Below, one piece after another: positions 1-12,000 of a stretch of 64,000 bases of DNA (positions are counted from its first letter, which is position 1; each line of letters starts with the position of its first letter). The position numbers and the translations under genes were made by a program. The DNA is from Lepidostoma basale (taxonomy: Eukaryota > Arthropoda > Insecta > Trichoptera > Lepidostomatidae), in contig JAHDVF020000248.1 in NCBI GenBank assembly GCA_022606425.2, positions 124,001 to 188,000 on the forward strand, in the 5' to 3' direction. Below the pieces are notes generated by a model, which worked only from the letters and a program-made list of their open reading frames with translations, was not told the origin of the DNA and made no database searches.

Positions 1-29
1 ACAGCTCAAACTATTTTATTTCTCTTCGC

Positions 30-360
30 CTCTTCCCGTTACTTGGAGCGGGCTTTTTTATATCACTCGGCACCAGATATTTTGTAGGTAGGCATCTTCC
101 CCCTTAAGATCTTCATGTCTCTATTCACATTCGATGTGGTTTGGAATCTTCCTTTCCCTTTCTTTTACTAGTCACGGAATGACATTTTTCACGACATGGT
201 CGTGAGGTTTCCTCATCACGTGACCGTACCATTGGGGCATTGATTCTTATAACTTTGCATTCATAGGCCGAACCTTCAACTACCCCTTACATACAATGTC
301 TTAGTTAAGCATCTTATATTTTAATATAACTCCGCTTGACCATCGCAACATGCGCATTTC
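30..360 (-). pseudogene. LINE reverse transcriptase C-terminal tail, decayed
   Basis: On the minus strand the stretch near 181-238 reads QWYGHVMRKPHDHVVKNV, followed by a Lys/Arg/Gly-rich segment and a D-M-K-I-L-R block. This is the usual layout of the C-terminal 'WxGHVxR ... GRPxxxW ... DR' tail of RTE-like non-LTR retrotransposons. Several frameshifts and stops are present. The copy is truncated; its 3' end runs towards the left window edge. Confidence 0.6.
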
Positions 361-714
361 TGAAGAGTGCAGTTTCTGTTCTAAGTAAGTAAATCATAAA
401 ATAATATGACAAAATATTAAATATTTTTATTATTTATTTTATTATATTTTTTTATATAACATTTTTTAAATTGATGATTAATGTTTTATCGATTGTTTAG
501 TGTTAAAGTCCAATATTTATAAAGTATATTTAAAAAAATATTTAGAAATTTTAATCCTCCATATAAATGTTTATAAAAAAATACAAATAAAGTAAATTTC
601 GTCAGTGCATTAAATTTACGTTTAAAAATTAAAGCTGATTTTATTTGAAGTTACTTACATATGTTCATATTGAACATTTAATTTTAAAATTAAAGAAAAA
701 CCCTTTCTCTCTAA

Positions 715-1065
715 CTCTACAGTCCTGGGTGGAGCTCGGCCGCCTCTAAAAATGTTCTCCAGCCGACCCTATCCTGAGCTCTCGACTTCCGCTCCTCACG
801 TCTTACTCCCAACAATTGCAGGTCCTCCAGAACACCGTCAAGCTAACGAAGCCGCGGTCTTCCCACGCTGCGTCTTCCATTCGGTCTTGTGAATGTCAAC
901 TGTGCGGGTGTTGACAGCTCCTCTATGCACACATGTCCAGCCCATCTAAGCCGTTGGAGTTATAAATTTGACGACGTCCGGTTGGTTGTATAGCTCATAG
1001 TTATGCTGGTGTCGCCATATATTGTTTTATTCTCGCGGATTGGGCCAAAAATATTTCTTAGGATT
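715..1065 (-). pseudogene. LINE reverse transcriptase C-terminal tail, decayed
   Basis: Minus-strand translation gives RLRWAGHVCIEEL near 915-960, then NGRRSVGRPRLR, VLEDLQLLGVR and AQDRVGWRTFLEAAELHPGL before a stop. This is the classic LINE tail (RLRWAGHV, GRPxLRW, AQDRxxWRxxLxEA). Stops and small indels break the frame. It differs from the tail at 30-360, so it is a second LINE family. Confidence 0.72.
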
Positions 1066-1339
1066 TTATATTTATATATTTTTCAAAAATATTTTCACAA
1101 TACCCGGCGCATAGGTCACCGATCCATGCATCAACACTGGCCTAAAAAGTGTTTTTTTTTTTATGAATTTTAGATAGTGCTAATCGTGCTAATCGTGGAT
1201 GAATTTTAGATAATTCTGAGTGCCGTAGTAGCATCTGTTGGCTGAGATGAAGGTTTTTTTTTTCAGAAAAAAGATAACACCAACATATACAAATTGCTAC
1301 TATATATTCGGAGTATAAGATTTCCATATTATGTTTCAC

Positions 1340-1640
1340 ATAATAATAAAATAAAGTAAACTTAAGTAGAATAAATGCAGTAGTACATAGATCTCTTAGA
1401 CGAATGCGTGGTAAATATGTATATGATAGAGTGTAAAGTGCAGCTATACGAAGTGAATGCAGTGTAAAATAATGAAAGTTTGGACACACGGAAAGAACGA
1501 ATGAAAACAGAATGGTGAAGAATGTACATATTAACTACGTGAACGGAGCTAGAAATAAAGGAAGGTCGAGAAAAACGCGGCACGATCAAATCAATCAAAT
1601 ATTAAAAGTCACGTGAGGAGAAGACACGATGTATGAATGG
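1340..1640 (+). mobile_element. RTE-like LINE family A, short 3' fragment
   Basis: The plus-strand sequence aligns with the 3' third of the long element at 31987-35696 in reverse orientation: RSLRRM, VYDRV, KFGHTERTNENRMVKN, NGARNKGRSRKTRHDQINQILKV. It is 5'-truncated and carries stops. A SINE fragment abuts it on the right. Confidence 0.75.
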
Positions 1641-1642
1641 GT

Positions 1643-1690
1643 ATTCTGGTGGCGAACTAGGGGATAGAACGCTTGGCTTCTGATCCAGGG
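1643..1690 (+). repeat. tRNA-derived SINE fragment
   Basis: The segment shares ggggatagaacgcttggctt and ctgatccaggg with the reverse complement of the SINE at 54560-54680. The A-box side is retained and the B-box side is degenerate. It is a small truncated copy, not a tRNA gene. Confidence 0.6.
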
Positions 1691-2571
1691 TACATGCGAG
1701 ACGAGAGATAAGTCAGTCTTAATACTCTTGTATTAAAAAATTACAATTACAATTCATTACACAATTTCATAGAATTCGTGATAAGCAGTGCATTAGAAAT
1801 GGGCCCGCGGTGAGGTCGGTCAGAACATTTTACACCTAAATTTAAAAAAATATATGCTAAAACTAGGTAACCCTCGAGTACCTACTCCCGGGTACCGCGG
1901 AATACTAGATCTTAGACGCGAAAGCGAGACGCCGCTCTACACGAGTCTATATTTAGGAGCGGGATGGAAATAGCAGACGTGAAAAACACTTGTGGAAATC
2001 CAAAGCTTAGAATGGGACGCCAGCATACAGCGGAGGCTGTATCGAGAGAGGGACAGCTAGCTGGATCGATCCAGCGAAACGTATAGGCAGAATGTACTGC
2101 ATGTGACGGTGACACGCTTGTGAGGGTATTTATCTTACGAGTACGGCTATTTGCCGCTGCGGCAATGTGATCTCGACCACAATCGCCACTATACGTACAT
2201 AAGTAAAATTGCTCACGAGTAGTTGCGTACTAAATGTATGAAGTTTCGGTGCATTCACTCTACCGCAGGATCAAAGTGTGAACTGTGGGGATGAACTCTT
2301 TCTGCTCATGATTAGTATCTGGCGCGAATGTTTGCCGACAGATGTCAGCCGGTGGTGGATTGGAGTCTCTTGGACTTCTGAGATATATGATCATCACCCT
2401 TCATTTTTTAATTAAACTTTATCAATTTTATGTTTCCAATTTGTTACAAATATACACTCTCATTTTCAGCAACTTAATGAATTATTCAAATAAAGCAAAA
2501 TTAATTACATGGCATATTTTAGCTTAAAATAAACAACCATGATTTTTTAAATAATAAAAAAAAACATTATA

Positions 2572-2860
2572 ACAGACCGGTTTCGCCGGCTTACTGTATG
2601 CTTGCATCTTCTGGTACTTACATCAAGACAAGATACTTGAAATAGTTGAAGTCAACTTATCTCTTTATGAAGTATTATTATAAATATTAGTCACATCCGT
2701 AATCGCTTTATAATTAAAAAGACTAAAAATAAAGTAAAAACTTTTATCTTCTAAACTAAGGGATAAATTTCCACCCCTACCATTAGCATTTCATATATAA
2801 GCCTAACAAACTTTGATGTAGGTACCAGAAGAGCAGCAAACTGCCGAACCCGGTAAGGAT
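2572..2860. repeat. Foldback repeat with Penelope/hammerhead-like signature arms
   Basis: The left arm, read on the minus strand (about 2577-2625), gives CAGAAGATG then GCCGGCGAAACCGGTC. The right arm on the plus strand (2829-2856) gives CCAGAAGAGCAGC then CTGCCGAACCCGGT. The two arms are imperfect inverted copies about 200 bases apart. The CAGAAGA-stem-GAA layout resembles the other motifs in this window. Confidence 0.45.
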
Positions 2861-2861
2861 A

Positions 2862-3907
2862 TTTTTTTCATATAAAATTATTTTCTTATTTTAAATGAAC
2901 TTCTACCAAGAAATTTCAATTAAAATCATTAACATTTTAAAAAGCCAACCATAGATAAAATATACAATCTTCATTTATTTTCTCTTTTTGATATATGAGA
3001 AATGGTGTGTGAACAGGTAAATCCTTATGCAACCACATCACATTGTATTAAGCACGGAGGTCCTGGAATTTGGACCTAGCATTAATCTACATCTACATAT
3101 AAATAAAACTCAATGTCCCATCTGTGTGTCTCCTTCTTTCTCGGTGATTCCTCAACAGATCCTTCTGAAACTTGGAGAATGGATTAAGTGGAATTCGGCG
3201 GTCGTCATATTTTTGTTATTAATCGAGCTCTAATTAACTTTAAAAATTAATCAATTAATTGAAAATTTTCGTAGTGCAAGCGAATATAGACCTTAATGTT
3301 CGTATCACCTGAGTATCAATCATTTGAGTCTATATTCGTTTGACATGGTCTGGAGAGAATTCAGTCTCCATGTAATTTTGTGTAGTGGCAACAATGTGTT
3401 TTGCTTTCTGACAGTCCAATATATTGCGTTTTACTTTGGGATGTATAATACTTAATACGTTTTACTTATTACGTACTAAAATAATTGGTTGTTTAATTGG
3501 TACAGTCTATTTTATTGGCGTTATTTTAATGTTCATTAATGCAGACAGGTAATTATGCTTCTAAATTTTGGCGAGTATAATTTTTACGCGAGTGTCATTT
3601 TGAGGTTATGAACGAAATTTTATTTTTTCGTGTGGCTGAAACTTATTCGTTTCTCTTACGTTCGACGGTGATTACTTAATGATAATCTTCCAATATTAAT
3701 ATGATAAATCAATTGAGCTGTGAGTTATATATTATTATAATTTCCATTTTGACATGATATTAAATATTACTCGCTTGAACGTTTGTGAACATATTTTAAT
3801 TTGTTTTCTAGAATTCTAGCCGTTCGATTGGTCACGTGGTCTCTGAACTGTCAATCGTGGTCTTTGTACGTCGTAATATTTTGTAAGTATATTTATATTT
3901 CTAATTA
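2862..3907. other. No gene recognised; AT-rich, with an old dispersed repeat
   Basis: No coding signal is supported here. Positions about 3424-3555 resemble 6372-6480 (shared ggt-ttatttaattggtaca/ata-tctatttta and gttattttaatgt). That repeat probably predates the mariner insertion next door. Confidence 0.5.
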
Positions 3908-3982
3908 TTAGGTGTACAACTTTGCTTCCGCCGTTTTTTTTTCGAAATTCGAGGCTTTATCGTAAAAAAACTGGTTATACAT

Positions 3983-5197
3983 TTATGATTCAAAGTATTG
4001 TCCATCGCTGGCCACTTCTTTCTCCCATCTTTCGGGCAGCATACGAATCCCGCGTTGAAAAAACTGGTCATCTTTTGAAACGATCCACGAATCGATCCAA
4101 TTTTTTACTTCTTCATAAGACGGGAAGTGCTGGTCAGCTAGGCCGTGTGCCATTGATCGAAACAAGTGATAGTCCGAGGGAGCAACGTCTTGAAAATACG
4201 GCGGGTGGGGTAGGACTTCCCATTTTAAAATTTCCAAGTATGTCTTGACCACTTTCGCAACATGGGGTCGAGCATTGTCATGCTGTAAAATCACTTTATC
4301 ATGTCTCTCGTTGTATTGCGGCCGTTTGTCTTTCAATGCTCGGCTCAAACGCATTAATTGCGTTTTTTATTATTATTTAATTTATTAAAAAAAAAAACAA
4401 TTGGGTTATATGGTTACATTTTTAGATCTTACTATTAATTATGTATTGTTTCAGATATTTTTTATATTGAGTTGTAGTGAGATTCCTTGTGTCTTTAGGT
4501 AGTTCATTGTAAAGTTTCAGTCCATTGTTCAATATCCTCGATAACGATCGCCTGTGATTGTTTCAGTCGGTTTTAACAACTCATAATACACTACGCCGAG
4601 CTGGTCCCACCAAATACTGAGCATAACCTTGGAACCGTGAATATTCGGTTTGGCCGTCGACGTGGAAGCATGGCCGGGATATCCCCATGATTTTCTGCGC
4701 TTGGGATTATCGTAATGAACCCATTTCTCGTCCCCAGTCATAATGCGATGCAGAAATCCCTTCCGTCTTCGCCTTGCAAGCAGCTGTTCACAAACACACA
4801 AACGCCGTTCAACATCTCTCGGCTTCAACTCGTACGGCACCCAATTTCCTTGTTTCTGAATCATTCCCATGACTTTCAGGCATTTTGAAATGGCTGGATG
4901 CGTCACTCCCAATGATCCTGCCAATTCTTGTTGCGTTTAATACGAGTCTTGATCAAGTAATGCCTCCAATTCTGCATCTTCGAAAACCTTCTCTCTTCCA
5001 CCGCCATGCAGGTCTTCGACGTTAAAATCACCGTTCTTGAAGCGTTGAAACCACTCTTGGCACGTTATTTCACAAATAACGGCCTCACCATAGGTATTTG
5101 AGAGCATTTGATGAGCCTCAGCCGCAGATTTCTTCATATTAAAGCATAAAATTAAAACCTCCCGCAAATGACGAAAATTTGGCTCGTAAGCTGACAT
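3983..5197 (-). pseudogene. Mariner transposase, interrupted by a stop and a LINE insertion
   Basis: The N-terminus carries the helix-turn-helix region (NMKKSAAEAHQML, TCQEWFQRFKNGDF). The catalytic triad is intact in sequence: first Asp in MTGDEKWVHYDN, second in LQHDNARPH, third in APSDYHLF. The second and third aspartates are separated by 34 residues, the mariner D,D34D spacing. WVPYEL, a mariner landmark, is present. An in-frame TAA at 4934-4936 cuts the N-terminal part, and a 174-base foreign insertion at 4364-4537 separates ITGDRYR from MRLSRAL. The residues are closer to Mos1-like mariners than to the second copy at 42.4 kb; the exact subfamily is not resolved. Confidence 0.92.
4364..4537 (-). 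mobile_element. 5'-truncated LINE inserted inside the mariner transposase
   Basis: Removing this stretch restores the mariner reading ITGDRYRTQLMRLSRAL. The insert, read on the minus strand, encodes GLKLYNELPKDTRNL then QYKKYLKQYI and a stop, followed by an A-rich 3' end. That is the typical C-terminal tail of jockey/CR1-type non-LTR elements. Borders are accurate to a few bases; no clear target duplication was seen. Confidence 0.8.
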
Positions 5198-5509
5198 GTT
5201 TTATCAGGAATAACTTTATGATGCAGACACAAATCGACTAATATTTCGATGGCGTTATGTTTACAAATACTTAAGCTTATTGTATGACATCTATGATCTA
5301 TTTATTCCAACTACCACTTACCGCTTTTGCCATCTATTGCAAAACGGCGGAAGCAAAGCTATACACCTAATAATATATATCTTCAAGTTATTCTATTTTG
5401 CCGTTGAAATGAATACATATTATATTTCCGCATTACATATTTCAAAGTTATAGTTCTAAATTATATCGAATAGAGAAGAAATTATACATCGTTTTACTTA
5501 CGTATGTAC

Positions 5510-6080
5510 TTTTAGGTTATGAAGTTTCTGGGATTAAAAATATTCAATGATAATTAAATTGCTTTCAGGTTATTTCAAAGGATGATAGCGAAAATATAAA
5601 ATTTTGGACGTCGAAGCTCTACAAGAATATAAAGAAACTTGCTTCCGTAAGTTTAATATTTATATTTTGGTATGTACAGGTTTAAATTTTAGATTAATTG
5701 GTTTAATTTGTTACATAAGAATATAGACAATTTATATGAAGGAGTCTGGTTGTAATGAATGCTTTTGTAAAAATTTTGTTATTTCTTTAGCACAATCGTA
5801 ACTGCATTTATTAGCATAGTTTTTGGTATTTAGCAATGTTTCTAAAATCTCCTACTTATAATATTAACACATTTCCAAATGGTCTGATGTTTCCACGCAA
5901 CTCTTGCGATGCTCGATCAAGAGCCTCGAGTATTTTTTTTAAAATATACTACTTAGTGAACACTTGGAATTCATTAATTGTATGGAAATTGAAAATTTGC
6001 CATATGCGCCTCTTCGATGTCCGCCTTATGCCAATTCCAATATTTTATTATTTTATTTCTAGGAAACAATATTAATTAAT
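5510..6080 (+). repeat. Segmental duplication unit 1 (partner 6840-9065)
   Basis: Three blocks occur in the same order and orientation in the partner: 5525-5580 with 6843-6890 (shared taattaaattgctttcagg), 5668-5860 with 7040-7375 (shared attggtttaatttgttacat and tagcacaatcgtaact), and 5955-6075 with 8937-9065 (shared gtatggaaattgaaaatttg). Identity is moderate, so the duplication is old. The second unit is split by a later insertion. Confidence 0.75.
5569..5646 (+). other. Possible orphan exon (weak)
   Basis: A 78-base open stretch lies between a good acceptor (ttgctttcag) and a perfect donor (gtaagt). It encodes VISKDDSENIKFWTSKLYKN and six more residues. No family was recognised. The duplicated partner at 6888 keeps the acceptor but not the frame. 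This may be chance or an exon remnant of a gene lost or located elsewhere. Confidence 0.2.
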
Positions 6081-6082
6081 CA

Positions 6083-6190
6083 GATCGGAATGGAATCGGT
6101 CATATAGCAGGGACAACGGATGATAAGATGCACCCTGGAGTGGCGGGCAAGAAACGGCTACACAAATTCTGGCAGAATTTTGAATGGTAT
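6083..6190 (+). pseudogene. Short LINE C-terminal fragment
   Basis: The plus strand reads GIGHIAGTTDD in one frame and LEWRARNGY in the next, resembling the GHIARxTDDRW...LEWRPR tail of some non-LTR reverse transcriptases. It is frameshifted and very short. It lies just after duplication unit 1. Confidence 0.45.
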
Positions 6191-7414
6191 TGCGCTATTT
6201 AATTAATGTTATTTAATTATTATGATTTTAATTAGTTATTTAAAATACAATTAATATAACATTTGATGAATTCAAACATAAAGGTGTTTTTTATACGCGT
6301 ACTTTGGTCAGGGAAATTTTAAAATTACCACAGCAACGATAACAAAGTTCTAATGATATATAATACAATATCGATTTATTCGTTTTACTTACGTGTTATT
6401 TTAGGTTATGACGTTAGTTATTTAATTGGTATAATCTATTTTAATAATGTTATTTTAATGTAAAATTATTCTGGCAGGGCGAAAATCTATATCTTTGGGA
6501 TTAGACATTAAGTTTTGATAAAATAATTCACTAGAGGAGCCTGGTGTGAGAGACCACTGGTCTAATGGAGATATTTTTGTATTGGGATTGAAATTATTTT
6601 GTTAATGAGCCATATTGGCGCATCTGCATGTTGCAATTCTACTTTCTTTTCCATTCCACTGAGTAATTCCAGCAGCGCACATACACAAATACACTATGAT
6701 TTACTTCAGCTGTTTTTGTTTTTCTCTGAAAACAAATGCTGTGATAGGTAAACATATCCTTATATGCAGCATTAGCTGCCTCAGTTGGAAGAGTCCAGTA
6801 ATATTAACCATTTTTGGCCATTAAATTCTACATTATGCTGAAATTTAAAATATTCAAAATTAATTAAATTGCTTTCAGGTTATTTCATTTGCTCAAGGAT
6901 GGGGAAGACAACGCAGAAGATAATGGATTGCGCATGTGCAGAGGATGGGGAAAACAACGCAAAAGATACTGGAATGCGCATGTCCAGAAGATGGATCCCA
7001 CACAAGACATGTTGTTATCTTTATGAACTAATTTGGAATGGTATGTACAGGTTTACATTGGATTAATTGGTTTAATTTGTTACATAATAATATAGACAAT
7101 TTATGTACCACTGGTCTGATAGAGGGGTGTTTGTTTTATGAAGTTTGGATAAGTCATATAGCCTAGGGATCTACGAGATCTATAAATTAGGGAGATTATT
7201 TGAAGAAAGAACCTTCTTGATGTGTAATGCTGACCATTCACGATCGTTGGACTTAGCGCTATTTGAATGATTTTGTAAAAATGTTGTTATATCTTTAGCA
7301 CAATCGTAACTCCATTTATTAGCATAGTTTTTGGTAGTTATTTTTGCCGTTCAGGTAATGTATCTAAAATCTCCAGCATGTAATAGGTGAGCTATTAACG
7401 AAAACGGCGCTATA

Positions 7415-7560
7415 CAAATTAAACAAACAAACAAACCATCATGCCGTTTCCCTGCAGGGGTAGGCAGAGAGAATTGACCGCCACACTACTCTATCCTGGC
7501 AAACCTCTTTAGCTTCCTCCACATTTATGTTTCACGCGTCTCCAAAATTTGATTAATTTA
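7415..7560 (-). mobile_element. RTE-like LINE family A, 3' end fragment with (TTTG)n tail
   Basis: On the minus strand the fragment ends in the family's conserved 3' terminus (ctgcctacccctgcagggaa, then ggcatgatgg) followed by a (TTTG)n tail at 7415-7433. It is heavily 5'-truncated. Immediately left, 7388-7414 carries gaaaacggcgctatacaaat, which matches the 3' UTR of the CR1-like LINE at 62278-62640. Confidence 0.72.
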
Positions 7561-7637
7561 ATAAATTTGACAAATTAGCTTTATTATTGTTATGCTATAA
7601 ATACAAAAAGTTAGATGACCACAGTCAATTCTAATCA

Positions 7638-8513
7638 CCAGTGATGGACAGATTAAATTTAATTATGGACAATGGGTAATGAACAACGTCCGGTAATGGA
7701 CATTTAGTATTGAACGTATTACAAAAACGTTTTTTTTTTGTTTGAATTATTCTTAGCACCACCTCTTTAGGGCACATAGATGTCAGGTAAATATTTTTCC
7801 ATCTCCATTACTTTATTAAAGGTTCTTTAATCCTTTCCACAATGTCTTCCATTTTGTACCAAATCTAATCGGGACTTTCCGGCCATCTGAAGGTGTTTCC
7901 CATAGATAACTGGCCTCCTGACCTGGATGGTTTAGTCTTCCACTTAGTAACTTCCTTCTTCCAGAATACTTTAAGTGGTCGGAAGACAGCAACATCCATC
8001 AGCTGCAATATATGTGTGCTATTTGGATACAAGGCAACTACTTCTATTCCATTCTCTGAACAGAAGTCGGAAAGATGGGTAGTTAAATGCGATCCATGGC
8101 CGTCCAAAAAGAAAAGGACTGGTAACTGGATTTTGCTCTCATAGAATGTATCACTATACTGATTCATCACCACCCTGATTCTGACCTCCTGATTCCCCAA
8201 GTCTCCGGTACTCTATCAGAAATTAGTTTTGGGATATGTTCATAAGCAAACACTATCATCGGTGGTGCTAAAAGACTTGCAGCATTGGCAGTGTGTAAAA
8301 CCGTAAGGTTTTTTTTTTCATAACCAGGTGTTGATCAACCAGATTTCGGTGACAAAAAAAAAGCACTTTCATCTGCATTAATATCCTGCGAGGGTCTTTC
8401 AGTAAATCATTTTTAGAAGAAACCTGACATTACAGATTTAAATTGTCATAAATTAACTTTAATTGCGATGTAAATAAGTATACTCGGTTCTGGACATTAT
8501 TGTCCATCACTGG
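7638..8513 (-). mobile_element. Pogo-superfamily DNA transposon remnant
   Basis: The ends carry a 13-base inverted repeat: ccagtgatggaca at 7638-7650 and its complement at 8501-8513. Related tggac/gtcca motifs recur just inside and outside the ends (for example 7690 and 8886), so the true borders may lie slightly elsewhere. No clean TA duplication was seen. A DDE transposase remnant lies between the ends. Confidence 0.55.
7865..8410 (-). pseudogene. Pogo/Tigger-type DDE transposase catalytic domain, decayed
   Basis: The three catalytic regions are recognisable in order on the minus strand: NADES followed by FFLSPKSG (8350-8385), LPVLFFLDGHGSHLTTHL (about 8070-8125) and HILQLMDVAVFRPLK (about 7970-8015). 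PPMIVFAYEHIPKLI is also typical. Frameshifts separate the first block from the other two, which share an open frame of 111 residues. The helix-turn-helix N-terminus was not found. This is the DDE_1 fold used by pogo, Tigger and jerky-like transposases; the copy is dead. Confidence 0.85.
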
Positions 8514-9065
8514 TTCGAATTGAAAATCGATAATCAGTAATGAACATTCAAATTTGACAAACTGTACATGTAGCTACATATGAATTTAGTATGATTTCGT
8601 ATCTACGATTTGTCTACGAAACCCATAATAAGTAATCACTAAGATTTCTACGAATTATTACAAAACATCTACTCACCTCACTAATGAATTCTGCAAAGAA
8701 ATTAGGAATTTTGCAAATGTCGTTCGCGTGGGGTCGTATATATGTCCGTTCTTTCGCAAAATAATGGCAGATTGGAATGAAATTTATGTCAGTTGACAGA
8801 GAAGGATCTATAGTTTATAGTTCAATGTTGAAAGTATGAATAATTTTTCAATATTTCTTATTTTTAAGATTTTTAAAAACTTTTGTCCATAACCGAAGGT
8901 CTGTACATTACTGGTGCCGTTACCTTATTCGATGAAGACAAGTGAACAACATTTGTAATACATTCATTGTATGGAAATTGAAAATTTGCCTTATGCGCCT
9001 CTTCCGTGTCCGCCTTATGGCAATTCTAATATTTTTCTTTTATTTCTAGGAACCAAACTAATGAA

Positions 9066-12000
9066 TTAAATATCGGTCCAAATTTTTTTAAATTAATTTT
9101 GAAAACGTTTAACTCATGGAAGAATGAAAACACGAAGTTTTATGAATCATTTAATATTGCGCATATATTGTTGTATAACATAAAAAATATTATGATATGT
9201 TGCCAGACCGGGGACAAGAAGGGTAGAAGAATGAATACAGAAGTAGAGGGAGAGCCCCCGATGCAGAAGGCGCAAGATAGGAAGGATAGGACGCAAGTGG
9301 AGAAGTAGGGAGGAGGCCCAGCAGTAGCAGTCGGCAGCACCGACTGTACAAGTAAGTAAATCAATATGACGAAATCTTATATTAAGTTGATATTGTAACC
9401 AAAGTATCTATAAAACGCTAGAAAAACTTTATTCGATAATTTACGAACTCTATTTCCAATTCCTTCAACATTAATTTAGTAGCAATTTAACAAACGCGGC
9501 TTTGAGTATTTGAAGCCAAATCAAATTTTTCATCTCCGAACGAAGGCCCCTATATTCTCATACATACAGCCTCGCTGGTGATTGGCCGCTGATCTGACTG
9601 TTCCAACTCCGGCCGCAGATAATCAATCACGTGTCATATTCGCTTAAGTCTGTTCCTTCGCAATGTTCGCTCGACTTCAACGCCCGCTGCTCCGGTCTCC
9701 GTGCCACCGCGCGACCCGAGGAACATTTTATGGAAATTAACGTCTCGCGGTAGATCTACAATAGTCTCCTGTCGGTACTTATTATTGTTTTACTTATCAA
9801 CTGAGGCAAGGCCGCCTTTACTGTTTGCCGCAACAAGATGCCAATTGTGGATGTTGATGGAATATTAGTTTCTCTTTTCAAATTAAAAAAGTAAGTAACT
9901 GTATGTTTCAAATAAAAGTGTGCTTGGAAAAATAATTATGTTAAAATAATTAGATGAAAAATATTATAATTATCGGTAATAACTAGACGAAATATTGAAT
10001 ATTACCTATTTACTTAAGTAAAATGAGTATTTTCATCGGTTTATAAGTATGTAAATAGTTTTGCTGTAAAACCTATATGACCGTGCCTCACTACTAGAGA
10101 GATATTACCCGACGTGACGGCGACGTCTCGAGAGATGTATCCTCCATTTCGGGTGACATCTAATCCCCGTCGGCAGCCAACTATCGGGTATTGGCAGCAG
10201 CTCTTGTGCCTGTCAGGTAACCGTCACTGTCGATCGGGACTGTGGAGGGGAGGAGACAAACAAAGTCATTTGTCAACTCAAACGGAAAGTACAGAGTTTC
10301 CGGCTTGAATGTCACTCGGGAGCTAGTCGGCTGTTGTAGCTGTTGTAGGTGACATTTAATGTAGGACTATATAGAATAACATTTAAAGAACACAACCATT
10401 TCATTAATTATTCACGCTTTCGTAGACTTAGGGGCAGCCTCGTTCATTTTATGAGACTGACCCTGTTTAGGTCATACGATGAGAAAACCCCTAGACAATG
10501 TCCTGAAAAATTGTCTTTCCGTACCAACTAAGAAGACAGGGAGAAGTAGATCCCGAACCACTTGTCTCACAAATGTGCAGAGGGACATAACGACTCTAGT
10601 CTTTTGGGGAAAAGACGCTTTCCAGAGAAATGTGAACTGTGTGACTTTAAATAATAAAACAAATCGCTTAAATAATCGCTTAAATTTAATGAATTTGCCA
10701 TTCGACAGTCAGCTTGTAAAACATACCCTTTGTATTTTGACACTAAAATGATGATCACATATATATTATCAAAATTATATTATTATAGCTTATATTTTCC
10801 AAACTATTTTTCCGGAATATTTAAAAGAAATCATCTTCTACTTATTCAATTATGTAAATTGTTATAATTCGGTGCTGAAGCCAATATTTTACAATGTTTC
10901 AACATTATAGATCAGATGCACTGAAAACATTGATAAGATAAAAGAGGTTCGATTTTTTACCTGTAAATAATATGCCACTCCTATTTGAAATTGGTTCAGG
11001 TGTCGTCACGAGGCGGCAAATCACTCGCCATTCTAGTATCCTCTCGGCTCCGTGATTATGTGCTGTAATCAATTCAGTTCGATTCAATTTACCATATATA
11101 TTTCAAATTCAAGCACATCACATATTAATCCAAATCTTTTAAATCTAAATAAGAATATAAGTCAGCAATTTCATTGAAATTAACACACTTGATATAGACT
11201 ATTCATACAGAACTCTCACTGCCGTAAAGTATGAATGTACCGTAAGTTGGCATGCCAAGGCATCGCAAAGAACTAAGGTTCTATGTAAAAAAAGAAAATG
11301 TGTTGCCGTTGTCTCGGACAATATTGCCGGGATCAAAATAAGTAAAATCAATCAAAATGACTGAGTTGAACCATGAATCATTTCATAATTTACAACCAAA
11401 TGAATGGTTCGTCTTACTGGCAGTCAAGAAAACTTAATAAGAAATCAATTAGGCATAGCCAAGAATAGTAATTTTAATTTGATTGACTGAATACAATCGT
11501 TTTATTTGAGTTGTTTGATTCCTGCACCTACTAGCTTATTTGATAGTTATTCGTTTCATACGGTGCCCACACCAGTGTATTAAATTCTAAAAATCTTCTT
11601 ACTTTTTCGTTCCTAAGAAAGAAACCCAATTTTGTATGGAAGTTCATTCATTAAACTTTAGCATTATAACCATTGGTTCTTAGCTTCCTCCGAGAAACGT
11701 CTCCATTATGTCCTATATTTGGCCGCCACCACCACCACCACGGACACCATCCAACCACCAGAATCTCCTTCTCCCTGCCTGGGTATCCATAATGGGTCCG
11801 AGAATTCTGCCGATGATTTTCCTTCATCACTTAAGTTAGTGTCCTGACTTCTAAGGCATATGTTAAAACTGCAATTTCTTGGAAGAGACATATTGATATA
11901 CAGTTAAGAAAGAAAGAACATTTAGGATTAAATCTACCATGAAAATTTCTATCCATTGTGTAAATTTAGTAGATTAAAATAAGCCCTAGTGCATGATGAA

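Larger units (their letters stand above)
3908..5370 (-). mobile_element. Mariner element, complete ends, with TA target duplication
   Basis: The terminal inverted repeats are about 28-30 bases with few mismatches: the left begins TTAGGTGTACAACTTTGCTT at 3908, and the right is the complement of a run ending at 5370 (TTAGGTGTATAGCTTTGCTT). TA dinucleotides flank both ends (3906-3907 and 5371-5372). The length is 1463 bases, which equals a standard mariner of about 1.29 kb plus a 174-base insertion. The transposase lies on the minus strand. Confidence 0.93.
6840..9065 (+). repeat. Segmental duplication unit 2, split by insertions
   Basis: This is the direct-orientation partner of 5510-6080. Between its second and third blocks (about 7376-8936) lie a LINE 3' end, an RTE tail and a pogo-like element that are absent from unit 1, so these entered after the duplication. 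Positions 6896-6987 hold an imperfect tandem repeat of period 46 (aggatggggaagacaacgc and aggatggggaaaacaacgc). Confidence 0.72.

Noticed and set aside
9560..10330. Less AT-rich stretch as a possible RASGEF1 promoter or 5' exon
   Set aside because: No coding match, no start codon context and 37 kb from the first exon; only transcript data could support it.
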